A DNA stretch of 45,837 bases from a virus. The translations under genes and the position numbers were made by a program. Below, in pieces: positions 9,605-18,918 of this stretch. The stretch spans positions 1 through 45,837 of IMG/VR virus record IMGVR_UViG_3300046167_000503; one strand, written 5' to 3'. The notes beneath the pieces are model-generated. The model made no database searches and was not told the DNA's origin. It worked only from the letters and a program-made list of their open reading frames with translations. Each line of letters begins with the position of its first letter. The stretch's first letter is position 1.

Positions 9605-11034
9605 GTTTTACATGCACAGTTGGATATGATAGTGACATCGGAACAATTCGATGGTATAAAGGGTTTGGTCTTGAAGGCAACCCCTTTACGATTGTTGGTG
9701 GGCAGACGATTACGTTCAAGTATGAGCGAGCAAATGGTGGCATAGGAACATCTGTCACCACACCACCTAGTCAAGTTACAATCGATGGGTTTACGTCAGA
9801 CTTCTTTACGAACACATCATCAATCAACTTAGCATTAAATGGCACTGCAACAAAGACATTGCAGAGCGGTGGTAAGTTTACTTCGGTACTCACGACTGAT
9901 TGGAACGACGATACGGTCGTGGCAAAAATACGAGCAACGAACAACGCAAATGCCGACAGTGATATAAACTATCTCGAACCTGATCGATTCTCGTACGTAG
10001 CAGATCCAGATCCATATGGCATGAAGATCTATAATGGTTCAGGTTCTGCGATTATCGACCGCTTCGAACCATGTTATGCTGTCAAAGAATTAATACCACT
10101 TGATACTGCCCAGTCTAACATCACTGCATACGGGCCATCGAATTCTTCGGGCGTGTCAAAGTATGTTGTGGTAGAATTAACTGCGGGTGACTATCCTGTT
10201 AATAATGGACTTCCCATACCTGCGATCAAGGGACCGACAGGTGCGTGGTTGCACCCGCCTAGAATCTATGGTACACACACGGGTTCACCCGACTCATATC
10301 GATATGTATCATGTGTCATTGACGGTGATGCCGCTGTAGGAGATCATGAACTAGCAATCTTAACAAATGTCAATACAGTAGAACCCGCAGTTTATGGTGG
10401 ATCTACGAGTGCATATGGATTTGATCTATTCAATGATAATTCCGAAAAGACATGGTCTTCTCAGTGGAGACAGGGGATTGTTAACAACATACTTCCTTTA
10501 CAGTTCGACTCTGCGACAATGAACACCAATGGTGGAGCGGCAGAAGCAGGTGGGTTCCAGAATGCTTCAGACTCATTCAAGGGTATTGGTAACTACGATG
10601 TTGACGGTCAATTCCCCACAGCACAGTATGATGGTGTGTATCAACCTACTGCATGTCAAGACTCAGTTAACTCAGTATCCCCTGGTCCTGGATTCCCTGG
10701 TGAGGCAGAAATAACGTTTGCACTGACCTCGACCGGCGTTGCAAAGACTTATGATAATCTAAATGCAATGGATGTCGCAAAGACTTATTTGCTAGGTAAC
10801 ACAACCAGTGGTTTTGTTGAATACTATGCGGGCGATTTAAGAGTAGATGGAGTAGTCGAGCAAGCAAACATTGGTGGTGGTCAGCATTCTCCTGCATGTA
10901 AACTAATCAACTCGAAGAAAGCACAAACAACGATGAGACGATACGTAGGCGGTTCGACCAATGCTAACAAGTTGGCACGTAATCCAGACAGTCGCAAACC
11001 GACAGGTGTATTTGTTCTAATGAGGATAATCTAG
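9601..11034 (+). CDS. Unassigned appendage protein, second of a tandem paralogue pair
   Basis: 477 residues. It begins with the same beta-rich domain as the protein before it (FTCTVGYDSD, GGQTITFKYE, TIDGFTSDFFTNTSSINL) and then diverges. The C-terminal 150 residues contain FPTAQYDGVYQPTACQDSVN and a segment rich in Gly/Asn, without a recognised family. An ATGA overlap joins it to the upstream gene, and the next gene begins 1 base after its stop. The pair probably forms two components of one appendage, one possibly a distal extension of the other; this is an inference from paralogy and coupling. Confidence 0.72.
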   Translation: MSFTCTVGYDSDIGTIRWYKGFGLEGNPFTIVGGQTITFKYERANGGIGTSVTTPPSQVTIDGFTSDFFTNTSSINLALNGTATKTLQSGGKFTSVLTTDWNDDTVVAKIRATNNANADSDINYLEPDRFSYVADPDPYGMKIYNGSGSAIIDRFEPCYAVKELIPLDTAQSNITAYGPSNSSGVSKYVVVELTAGDYPVNNGLPIPAIKGPTGAWLHPPRIYGTHTGSPDSYRYVSCVIDGDAAVGDHELAILTNVNTVEPAVYGGSTSAYGFDLFNDNSEKTWSSQWRQGIVNNILPLQFDSATMNTNGGAAEAGGFQNASDSFKGIGNYDVDGQFPTAQYDGVYQPTACQDSVNSVSPGPGFPGEAEITFALTSTGVAKTYDNLNAMDVAKTYLLGNTTSGFVEYYAGDLRVDGVVEQANIGGGQHSPACKLINSKKAQTTMRRYVGGSTNANKLARNPDSRKPTGVFVLMRII

Positions 11035-11035
11035 A

Positions 11036-14000
11036 ATGGCGCATAAAAACTTTCTAGATAAAAACAGACGCTATCTCAATCTGCGTGAAGGTGAGGTCGA
11101 ACAGATATTGCCTGAACACTATGGCGAACTGTATCCGAAATTCATCACACTCCTCGAGAAGTATTATTCGTTTGTAGATGAACAGTCAAGCACAGAACTT
11201 CTCAATCATCTCTTTGCATCTCGTGACATCAACGAGACAGACATCACCTTACTCTCTTATATCGAAGATGAGTTACTATTAGGTGATGCGTACTTTGAAG
11301 GGTTTGGTGCAACAGAAGCAGAGAAACGTGCCGCGGCAAACTTCTCTAATACTTTGTTTAGAAGCAAAGGCAGTAAGTTTGCAATCGAATGGTTCTTCCG
11401 TTCATTCTATGGTGTGGATGCAGAAGTAGTCTATCCTAAAGAAAACATATTTGCTCTCAATAACGATGACTCTCGATTGGGTCCTGAGTCATTACGATAT
11501 ATCACAGATGACAAACTCTATCAGACGTTTGCATTGTTGGTGAGAACATCGATACCTATCTCGCGGTGGAATGATATCTTTAAGTTATTCTCTCATCCTG
11601 CAGGAATGTATTTGGGCAGTGAAGTATTGATATCAGGTGATGCAACTTCAATTGTTGGTAGTGCCAATGCTGATTCAGCGGCAGAACAATATACTAGTCT
11701 TGCATACTCAATCACTGCTGATACTAACCAAGATAGTGAGGGTACTGCATTTGGATTCACTGCTACGAGAACTAGTGGTGGGAGTGCTTTAGAAAACTAT
11801 GATGCATTATACTACTATATCGAGAACTTGTCAACCAATAATTTAGATTTTTTAGGGAATGTGCCCGATAGTGACAATCCACAGTACTTCGGTGTACAAC
11901 CATCGGGCGTGGATGCTATAGGAACATTTTCTGTTACTGCACGATTAGACAGCGATGAGACCGAAGGGCAAGAATCGTTTAAGGTCTACGTACAAGATCG
12001 CAACGGAGTACAGCAAGGCGTACAGACAATACTGGTAGATGATGCAAAAGCAGTCTATACTGTAACCGTTGATGATGCGACGATTAACGAAGGCGATACA
12101 GTTAACTTTACCATCACGGGTGATCCAACGAACGTGCCTAATCAAACGTTGACATGGTATGTTAATCCTACTGGTGGTAATCCAATCACTGCGGCAGACT
12201 TTACTACGACTCCGCCTCTGATCGGTTCACAACAAACAATTCAGATCGTGAACGACAGTGCGCGTATGAGTCTTACGACTGAGGTTGACAATAACATCGA
12301 GGGTGATAAGACTTTCAACGTTGCAGTAGCACTTGGTGCGATCAATAAAGGTACTTCTCCTCAAGTAACGGTATCAGACACGACACCAAGTCTCTCTGTC
12401 TCCGTTCCTAATGTCACTGAAGGCGAACCATTTGTTGTCACGGTTACTGCTGACGCATTTGATATCGGCGAGACACTTGACTGGAACATTAGCGGTGCAC
12501 TTGCCTCTGACGTTCGTGTGCCAGTGACTAGTGGTCAAATCACTCAGACTGGCACTGTCACGACATTTGAGATACCCACGGTGTATAATGACGAGTACTC
12601 GATTCAGATCGGTGGAACACTTACCGTCACAAACAACAATTACACTAACCCCGTGTCAAATTTTGCGTCCCCGCAACTTTTAAATTCGTCACCTAACTAT
12701 ATTCTCAAACAAAGTCCTGAGGCGCCTGGTACTGAAGGTCAGGTTCGAAGATTCCAAGTGACGGGTACGAACTTACCTAACAGCAACACATATTTCTACA
12801 TTGGCAATTTACAGACAGATGGCGCAGACTTTATTGGCGAACCTACAATAGGTTCTCCTGCGACAATCGCAGTGTCGGGCAACTCTGGATTCAGTAATTT
12901 TGTGACGTTCGCCGTTAATGGTGATACTGAAGACGAAGCATTCTTTGGTCGTCTCTATAACGATGCGGGTCTTTCGGTATTACTTGACTCTGCAAACTTT
13001 CAGATTATTGGTGCTCCACCAACACTAACTGCAACGCCTACTAGTGGTGACGAAGGTACGACACACACGTTTGAACTTAGTGGTGCCGACGACGGAGCAT
13101 ACTGGTACTGGTTAGAAGGTACGAACATAACCGCAGGCGACTTCTCGGCAGGTTATGCACCACAAAGTGCAAAGGCAAACTTTTCAGTATCAGGTGGTAC
13201 CGGTTCGTTCGATGTAACGACTTCGCTCGATAACACTTTTGAAGGTCAAGAAACGTTCACAGCAAAAGTATCTAAGAATTCGAATCCTAGTGATCCTCTA
13301 TTCGCAAATACTAATGTGGTTGTCAATGACACATCATTCCCGGGTTACACGGTTTCTGCACCTAACATTACTGAAGGTGATCTACTAAGTGTTACAGCAA
13401 CATCTACTGGTTTGGTAGGCACTGAGGTAGCATACATAGAGATCACTGGTGCCGCCGCAACTGAGTTTGCGACTGTACAGAAGACAGAGATCTTTACGAA
13501 CGAACAAACTAAAGTTATCACATTCCAATCAGATGCCGCAAGCAATGTGTTTGCAGGTACATTTGCGGGTGAAGTGAAGATTGCTCGAAACGATTACTCG
13601 ACTGGTACTGGTACAGTAGTAGGCAGTGACACATTCTCTCTGGCAGACGAAGCACCCACCGCAACTCTGGCATCGACTGATACGACACCTGACGAAGGTG
13701 ACACAATTACTCTGAGTGCTTCGGGTACAAACCTACCGAATGGTACGTACTATGTTAAAGAAACATCTGCCGTAACCAAAGAGAATGCACAGACAGTATC
13801 AAGTGGCACAACCGTTTACATCGATGATCTGACAGGTTTGACCACAGGTATGTCATGCGACAATGTACTGATCGGTGGTACGATTAGTGCTTTGAATTCA
13901 ACTCTTGGATATGTCACGATGTCAACTCCTATCTCGGGTACAGTGAATGCTGGCGAAGCGTTGAACTTCTTGCCTAGTGCCTTGGTCGAAGATATCACAT

Positions 14001-14587
14001 CGGGTGTAACGGGTACCATGACAATCAGTAGCAACACATCGTCAGTGAATCATAACGTTACGTTCGCAGTCAATTCAGATACTGCAAATGATAGTTTAAC
14101 GTTTGGTCTTTACACTGATGCTTTATGTACGGATCTACTAGATACAATTGCAATCACCGTAGTAGACGCAACACCAAGCAACAGCGTCTCGATGCCGGCA
14201 ACGCAGTCATCTAATAGACTTGGCATATCCCCGATTACGGCGGCAATACGTCTTGAAACTGATGGTGATATATTGTATGCGTTGCTTGGTAATACTCCTA
14301 ACGTCGATGGTGGTGACTGGGTAAATAATAAGACAGGACTTGTATCAAGCGACTATGAATTCTTCGCAACGGTTGTAGACTTCCCCGGAGATGGTTTCTT
14401 GTTCGGAACGTTTGATACATGGACAACAATCTCAAGCAATGTGACTCATTCTCTGAGTTATGGGGGTGAACCAGGATCATCTGTCAACTCAACATGCTTG
14501 TACGATCTCACGGTGCGTGAGATTGCAAACCCATCAAATACGGACACGATGAGATGTACTCTATCATGTACCGTGGATCTATCATAA
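11036..14587 (+). CDS. T4-like phage structural N-terminus fused to Calx-beta-like repeats
   Basis: 1183 residues. Residues 1-195 (FLDKNRRYLNLREGEVEQ, YPKFITLLEKYYSF, NTLFRSKGSKFAIEWFF, YPKENIFALN) look like a conserved virion protein domain that I associate with marine T4-like phages, perhaps baseplate- or neck-linked. The rest is a string of repeats of about 110 residues with the Calx-beta-like signature 'INEGDTVNFTITG...N(I/T)EGDKTFNV', seen near residues 350, 450, 560, 680, 770 and 880. In other proteins Calx-beta domains can bind calcium through acidic loops; the acidic turns are present here, but binding is not shown. The stop overlaps the gp16 ATG by 1 base. Confidence 0.78.
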   Translation: MAHKNFLDKNRRYLNLREGEVEQILPEHYGELYPKFITLLEKYYSFVDEQSSTELLNHLFASRDINETDITLLSYIEDELLLGDAYFEGFGATEAEKRAAANFSNTLFRSKGSKFAIEWFFRSFYGVDAEVVYPKENIFALNNDDSRLGPESLRYITDDKLYQTFALLVRTSIPISRWNDIFKLFSHPAGMYLGSEVLISGDATSIVGSANADSAAEQYTSLAYSITADTNQDSEGTAFGFTATRTSGGSALENYDALYYYIENLSTNNLDFLGNVPDSDNPQYFGVQPSGVDAIGTFSVTARLDSDETEGQESFKVYVQDRNGVQQGVQTILVDDAKAVYTVTVDDATINEGDTVNFTITGDPTNVPNQTLTWYVNPTGGNPITAADFTTTPPLIGSQQTIQIVNDSARMSLTTEVDNNIEGDKTFNVAVALGAINKGTSPQVTVSDTTPSLSVSVPNVTEGEPFVVTVTADAFDIGETLDWNISGALASDVRVPVTSGQITQTGTVTTFEIPTVYNDEYSIQIGGTLTVTNNNYTNPVSNFASPQLLNSSPNYILKQSPEAPGTEGQVRRFQVTGTNLPNSNTYFYIGNLQTDGADFIGEPTIGSPATIAVSGNSGFSNFVTFAVNGDTEDEAFFGRLYNDAGLSVLLDSANFQIIGAPPTLTATPTSGDEGTTHTFELSGADDGAYWYWLEGTNITAGDFSAGYAPQSAKANFSVSGGTGSFDVTTSLDNTFEGQETFTAKVSKNSNPSDPLFANTNVVVNDTSFPGYTVSAPNITEGDLLSVTATSTGLVGTEVAYIEITGAAATEFATVQKTEIFTNEQTKVITFQSDAASNVFAGTFAGEVKIARNDYSTGTGTVVGSDTFSLADEAPTATLASTDTTPDEGDTITLSASGTNLPNGTYYVKETSAVTKENAQTVSSGTTVYIDDLTGLTTGMSCDNVLIGGTISALNSTLGYVTMSTPISGTVNAGEALNFLPSALVEDITSGVTGTMTISSNTSSVNHNVTFAVNSDTANDSLTFGLYTDALCTDLLDTIAITVVDATPSNSVSMPATQSSNRLGISPITAAIRLETDGDILYALLGNTPNVDGGDWVNNKTGLVSSDYEFFATVVDFPGDGFLFGTFDTWTTISSNVTHSLSYGGEPGSSVNSTCLYDLTVREIANPSNTDTMRCTLSCTVDLS

Positions 14588-14940
14588 TGAAAGACGATAA
14601 GAATATTGGCGACGATTACAACTACTCACGAGCAACGTATTACGAACTCATAGATAAAGGGAGAGAGTCTCTTGATCTAATGATTGAGGTTGCGAGAGAG
14701 AGTGAACACCCTCGTGCGTTCGAAGTACTGTCTGGTATGATCAAGAATATCAGTGATGTCAACGACAAATTGATGGAACTAAATAAGAAGACAAAAGACG
14801 TACGCAACGACCCGAAAGAAGAGCAAAAGGCAATCACTAATAATAATGTGTTTATTGGCAGTACCACTGACCTTCAGAGGTTACTCTTAAAGAATGAAGA
14901 TGAGAAAGTGATTAATGCAAGCATTACGGATGACGAATGA
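14587..14940 (+). CDS. gp16: gp16 small terminase subunit
   Basis: 117 residues from the ATG that overlaps the upstream TAA. Upstream in-frame ATGs (from 14554) lie inside the previous gene and would add an unconserved extension. The gene sits directly before gp17 and the protein has the helical small-terminase pattern: 'YYELIDKGRESLDLMIEVARESEHPRAFEVLSGMIK' is split here as YYELIDKGRESLDLM and HPRAFEVLSGMIK, followed by a helix (DVNDKLMELNKKTKDV). The C-terminal segment FIGSTTDLQRLL is typical of this family in marine T4-like phages. The small subunit forms a ring that regulates gp17 ATPase/nuclease and DNA recognition during head filling. Its 3' end overlaps gp17. Confidence 0.9.
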   Translation: MKDDKNIGDDYNYSRATYYELIDKGRESLDLMIEVARESEHPRAFEVLSGMIKNISDVNDKLMELNKKTKDVRNDPKEEQKAITNNNVFIGSTTDLQRLLLKNEDEKVINASITDDE

Positions 14941-16534
14941 CAATTACCTTGGCAATATTAATGTTAAGCGTGACGGAATTCAACAAGAGTGGACTGAACA
15001 CGAGGTTCTAGAGTACGCAAAATGTATGGCAGATCCTGCATACTTTGCACGTACATACATCAAGATTATATCATTGGACAGGGGACTTGTCAACTTTGAC
15101 TTATACCCATATCAAGAAAAGATGTTTGAGCATTTTAGAGAGAATCGTTTCTCAATCGTCTTGGCCTGCCGGCAAAGTGGTAAGTCTATTTCATCCGTTG
15201 TTTTTCTTCTATGGTATGCTATTTTCCATCCTGAGAAAACAATCGCCGTTCTCGCGAATAAGGGTGCAACCGCAAGAGAGATGCTACAACGGGTCACGTT
15301 GGCACTTGAAAATCTGCCCTTCTTTTTACAACCTGGTTGTCGTGCTCTTAACAAAGGTTCTATCGAGTTTAGTAATAATAGTCGTATTATTGCCGCTGCC
15401 ACTTCTGGCAGTTCTATACGTGGTATGTCTGTTAATTTGCTTTTCTTGGACGAGTTTGCATTTGTTGAGCGAGCATCTGAGTTCTATACTTCGACCTATC
15501 CTGTCGTCTCTGCTGGTAAAGACACGAAGGTTATCATCACGTCTACAGCAAATGGAATTGGTAATACGTTTCATAAGATATGGGAAGGAGCGGTTCAACA
15601 AGTAAACGAGTACAAAGGGTTTACTGTTAACTGGTGGGACGTTCCAGGGAGAGATGAAGAATGGAAGCGTCAAACTATTTCAAACACATCGGTGATGCAA
15701 TTCGATCAAGAATTCGGCAACACATTCTTCGGTACGGGCGACACCCTTATCAATGCATCGACTCTTTTGGATCTACGATCTAAGAATCCTATACGTGCCC
15801 TAGAGGGCGGAGATCTTCTCGTATACGAAGAAACTCAAAAAGATCATGATTATATCATGACTGTCGATGTAGCAAAAGGAAGAGGTCAGGACTACTCTAC
15901 ATTTAATGTTATCGATATAACTCAACGCCCGTTCCGACAGGTCGCAGTGTATCGGAATAATACTATCTCTCCAATACTCTTCCCTACAATTATATATAAG
16001 TACGCAATCGTCTACAACAGTGCTTATGTCGTTATTGAAGCAAACGATCAGGGCAGTTTAGTCTGCAATGGATTGTATCACGATTTCGAATATGAGAACA
16101 TGCACGTCGAATCTGCTATTAAAGCAAATGCACTTGGCATCGAGATGAATCGAAAGACCAAGAGACTTGGTTGCTCGGGTATCAAAGACATACTAGAGAA
16201 CAATAAGTTAAGCATATGCGATGAGAACACGATATTAGAAATATCTACCTTCGTTGCAAAAGGTCAGTCATACGAAGCGAGTGATGGCAACCACGATGAT
16301 CTAATGATGAATCTAGTCATGTTCGGTTACTTCGTAGGTACAGGCACGTTCGGTGATAACTACGACATCAATCTCAAAGAGATGTTGTTCAAGCAACGTA
16401 TGCAAGAGATCGATGATGACATGGTCCCTTTTGGTTTTGTTGATGACGGGAGCGCAGAGATTGAGAGATATGAATTAGAAGATCGTATGAAGGATGGCGA
16501 CTGGCATATACCATTCGATGTGGAGACTTGGTAA
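14930..16534 (+). CDS. gp17: gp17 large terminase subunit (packaging ATPase-nuclease)
   Basis: 534 residues from the ATG at 14930 (MTNDNYLGN), which fits the family start better than an in-frame ATG 15 bases earlier; neither has a strong ribosome site. The ATPase domain carries Walker A CRQSGKS (about residue 80) and Walker B LLFLDEFAF (about 170), with the coupling motif STANG downstream. The nuclease domain begins with YIMTVDVAKGRGQDYS (first catalytic Asp about residue 313), followed by VIEAND and the late acidic NHDDLMM. It translocates DNA into the prohead through the gp20 portal and cuts the concatemer. It overlaps gp16, as usual. No intron or homing endonuclease interrupts it. Confidence 0.97.
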   Translation: MTNDNYLGNINVKRDGIQQEWTEHEVLEYAKCMADPAYFARTYIKIISLDRGLVNFDLYPYQEKMFEHFRENRFSIVLACRQSGKSISSVVFLLWYAIFHPEKTIAVLANKGATAREMLQRVTLALENLPFFLQPGCRALNKGSIEFSNNSRIIAAATSGSSIRGMSVNLLFLDEFAFVERASEFYTSTYPVVSAGKDTKVIITSTANGIGNTFHKIWEGAVQQVNEYKGFTVNWWDVPGRDEEWKRQTISNTSVMQFDQEFGNTFFGTGDTLINASTLLDLRSKNPIRALEGGDLLVYEETQKDHDYIMTVDVAKGRGQDYSTFNVIDITQRPFRQVAVYRNNTISPILFPTIIYKYAIVYNSAYVVIEANDQGSLVCNGLYHDFEYENMHVESAIKANALGIEMNRKTKRLGCSGIKDILENNKLSICDENTILEISTFVAKGQSYEASDGNHDDLMMNLVMFGYFVGTGTFGDNYDINLKEMLFKQRMQEIDDDMVPFGFVDDGSAEIERYELEDRMKDGDWHIPFDVETW

Positions 16535-16536
16535 TC

Positions 16537-16544
16537 TATAAATA
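16537..16544 (+). promoter_or_regulatory. T4-type late promoter upstream of gp18
   Basis: Exact TATAAATA 2 bases after the gp17 stop and about 64 bases before the gp18 ATG, leaving a leader of about 55 bases that contains AAAAAGGGA near the gene. The placement before a major late gene matches gp55-dependent promoters. Confidence 0.75.
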
Positions 16545-16607
16545 AATAGGATTGAATCTTCCGTATTATGATAATCTTATTCATGTTAACGAAAAAGGGA
16601 CACGACT

Positions 16608-18308
16608 ATGGCACTTAAACCATCTGAATCTCCCGCTATCAGCATCAAAGAGATTGATCTGTCGAGCGTAGTGCCCGCGGTGACATCTTCTACAGGTGCT
16701 ATAGTAGGCGATTTCGCTTGGGGACCAGGTAATCAACCAGTACGTATCGGCAACGAAGCGGAACTGGCGACGAACTTTGGATCACCCGAAATTGGCGGTA
16801 ATGACACAGACTTTTTATCTGCATCATACTTCCTTAAATACTCCTCGAATGCTTTTGTTGTACGTTCACTAGCAGACTCCGATCGCAACGCAGTTGCGGC
16901 AGGTACCGCTGTTAAAGTAGACAACAACGAAGTCTTTCAAACAGGAACTTACACTACACAACAAATACTTGCAAAGTATCCAGGAACTGCTGGTAACTCA
17001 CTGAAAGTAGAAGTATGTCCAAACGGCGCAATTGCTGATTCAGCATTTGATGGTTGGGGTTTCAAGTCAAACTTTGACGCGGCACCAGGGACATCTTCAT
17101 ACGTTTCAGCACGAGGCGATGGAGTTAAAGACGAAGTACACGTAGCAGTCATCGATAGCGATGGTTTGTTCAGTGGCGCGAAAGGAACTGTTCTTGAAAC
17201 ATTCCCATTCGTATCACTTGCTACCGATGCTAGAACAGACGATGGAACAAGCAACTACATCTTAGACGTATTGAACGATCGTTCATCATACGTGTACGGT
17301 GGAAGTGTTTCAACGCAATTCACAGGTGTTGCGACATCTGCCGAGTTTGCCGCTCCTGGTTCTAATGCTGTCGCGAACTACTCACTGGGCAATGCTGTAT
17401 CAGCAACGCAAAACGTTGGAGACTACACGACTGGTTTTGATCAGTTCGAAGATGAGAACACAACTCAGGTTGACTTCTTAATCGCTCCTCAGTTTGCATC
17501 ACAAGAAGATCAAGTAACAATGGTTGCAGATCTTGCTGGTACTGCCGCATCACGTAAAGACTGCGTGGTTGTATCTTCTCCTCATCGAGCAGGTATCGTA
17601 GGTGTAAATAACGCAACAACTGTTACCACTAACACTAAAGCATTCGCAGACGCAGTGTCTGGGTCTTCTTATGTGATACTTGACGGTAACTTCCTGAAGG
17701 TGTATAATAAGTACAAAGACGAATATGTCTATATTCCAGCGGCAAGTTCTACTGCCGGACTCATGGCGGCGACCGATGCTGTATCAGCACCTTGGTTCTC
17801 ACCTGCTGGACAGAGACGTGGATTGTACTTTGGTGCCTCAACTCTTGCTTGGAATCCAACGAAGTCTCAACGAGACACGTTGTACAAAGCAGGCGTCAAC
17901 CCTATCGTTAACTTACCTGGCCAGGGCATTGTTCTGTTCGGGGACAAAACGAAACAATCGCGACCATCTGCATTTGATCGTATCAATGTCCGAAGATTAT
18001 TCTTGGTCATCGAGCGAGCAATTAAAGGTGCCGCACAGAACGTTATGTTCGAATTCAACGACGAGTTTACTCGTGCAGAATTCGTAAACGTTGTCGAACC
18101 TTTCTTGAGAGAGATCAAGGGTCGAAGAGGTATCAGTGACTTCCGAGTAGTTTGTGATGAAACAAACAACACTCCGGACATCATTGATAATAATTCATTT
18201 GTCGCTTCCGTGTTCGTCAAACCTGCACGTTCTATCAACTACGTAACATTGAACTTCGTAGCAGTTAGAACTGGTGTAGATTTTGATGAAGTCGTTGGTC
18301 TGGCATAA
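16608..18308 (+). CDS. gp18: gp18 contractile tail sheath protein
   Basis: 566 residues (T4: 659). The opening (SPAISIKEIDLSSVVPAV, GAIVGDFAWGPGNQP, LATNFGSP) is the classical phage sheath N-terminus. The conserved C-terminal third (FSPAGQRRGLY, LYKAGVNPIV, GIVLFGDKT, FDRINVRRLFLVIE, FEFND..TRAEFVN, FLREIKGRRGI, SINYVTLNFVAVRTG) is the sheath domain that contacts the tube and the neighbouring subunits. It is shorter than T4 gp18, as in many marine relatives that lack a surface domain. It is followed after 20 bases by the tail tube gene with a good AGGAG site, so the two are co-expressed from the late promoter. Confidence 0.97.
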   Translation: MALKPSESPAISIKEIDLSSVVPAVTSSTGAIVGDFAWGPGNQPVRIGNEAELATNFGSPEIGGNDTDFLSASYFLKYSSNAFVVRSLADSDRNAVAAGTAVKVDNNEVFQTGTYTTQQILAKYPGTAGNSLKVEVCPNGAIADSAFDGWGFKSNFDAAPGTSSYVSARGDGVKDEVHVAVIDSDGLFSGAKGTVLETFPFVSLATDARTDDGTSNYILDVLNDRSSYVYGGSVSTQFTGVATSAEFAAPGSNAVANYSLGNAVSATQNVGDYTTGFDQFEDENTTQVDFLIAPQFASQEDQVTMVADLAGTAASRKDCVVVSSPHRAGIVGVNNATTVTTNTKAFADAVSGSSYVILDGNFLKVYNKYKDEYVYIPAASSTAGLMAATDAVSAPWFSPAGQRRGLYFGASTLAWNPTKSQRDTLYKAGVNPIVNLPGQGIVLFGDKTKQSRPSAFDRINVRRLFLVIERAIKGAAQNVMFEFNDEFTRAEFVNVVEPFLREIKGRRGISDFRVVCDETNNTPDIIDNNSFVASVFVKPARSINYVTLNFVAVRTGVDFDEVVGLA

Positions 18309-18328
18309 TAGCACTAGGAGAATAAGCA

Positions 18329-18856
18329 ATGGCAATCTTAGGAGTCGATGACTTTAAATCCAAACTGCGAGGCGGTGGTGCTAGACCAAACCTGTTCAAA
18401 GCGACCATCAACTTTCCGGTTTATGCAAACGGTGATGTCGAACTGGCATCATTCATGTGTAAAGCGGCGCAGTTACCGGCATCATCAACCAACATGTTAC
18501 CTGTTCCATTTCGTGGACGGGAACTAAAAGTTGCAGGTGATCGTACGTTCGAAGACTGGACCGTTACTATCATTAACGATACAGACTTTACCGTACGTGA
18601 TGCAATGGAGCGTTGGATGAATGGTATCAATGCACATAGCGCCAATACTGGTCTCACTAACCCAGTTGACTATCAAGCAGACTTGATCGTCGAGCAACTG
18701 GACCGTGATGAGTCAGTCATTAAGAAGTATAACTTCCGCGGCGCGTTTCCCGTGTCTGTAGGATCAATCGTTCTTGATTACGATACTCGTGATCAGTTAG
18801 AAGTGTTTGATGTTACATTCTCTTATCAGTATTGGGAAAGCAACACAACGAGTTAA
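18329..18856 (+). CDS. gp19: gp19 tail tube protein
   Basis: 175 residues (T4: 163), preceded by AGGAGAATAAGC. The sequence has the tube fold pattern: LFKATINFPVYANG, FMCKAAQLPASS near the start; VPFRGRELKVAGDR then FEDWTVTIINDTDFTVRDA in the middle; and a terminal VFDVTFSYQYWESNTT. Subunits stack as hexameric rings inside the gp18 sheath and conduct DNA. A related but diverged copy lies at 34469. A hairpin follows the gene and separates it from gp20. Confidence 0.95.
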   Translation: MAILGVDDFKSKLRGGGARPNLFKATINFPVYANGDVELASFMCKAAQLPASSTNMLPVPFRGRELKVAGDRTFEDWTVTIINDTDFTVRDAMERWMNGINAHSANTGLTNPVDYQADLIVEQLDRDESVIKKYNFRGAFPVSVGSIVLDYDTRDQLEVFDVTFSYQYWESNTTS

Positions 18857-18867
18857 CGCTCGACTAA

Positions 18868-18898
18868 ATAACAGGGTGTCTTCGGGCACCCTTGTTAT
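18868..18898 (+). terminator. Hairpin with UUCG loop between gp19 and gp20
   Basis: ATAACA-GGGTGTC, loop TTCG, GGCACCC-(T)-TGTTAT forms a stem of about 13 pairs (one G-U pair, one bulged T) closed by a stable UUCG tetraloop. Instead of a clean U-run it is followed by TATTATTAA. It could attenuate transcription after the sheath-tube unit or protect the 3' end of that mRNA. Confidence 0.65.
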
Positions 18899-18918
18899 TA
18901 TTAAGTGTAGGAACACAT

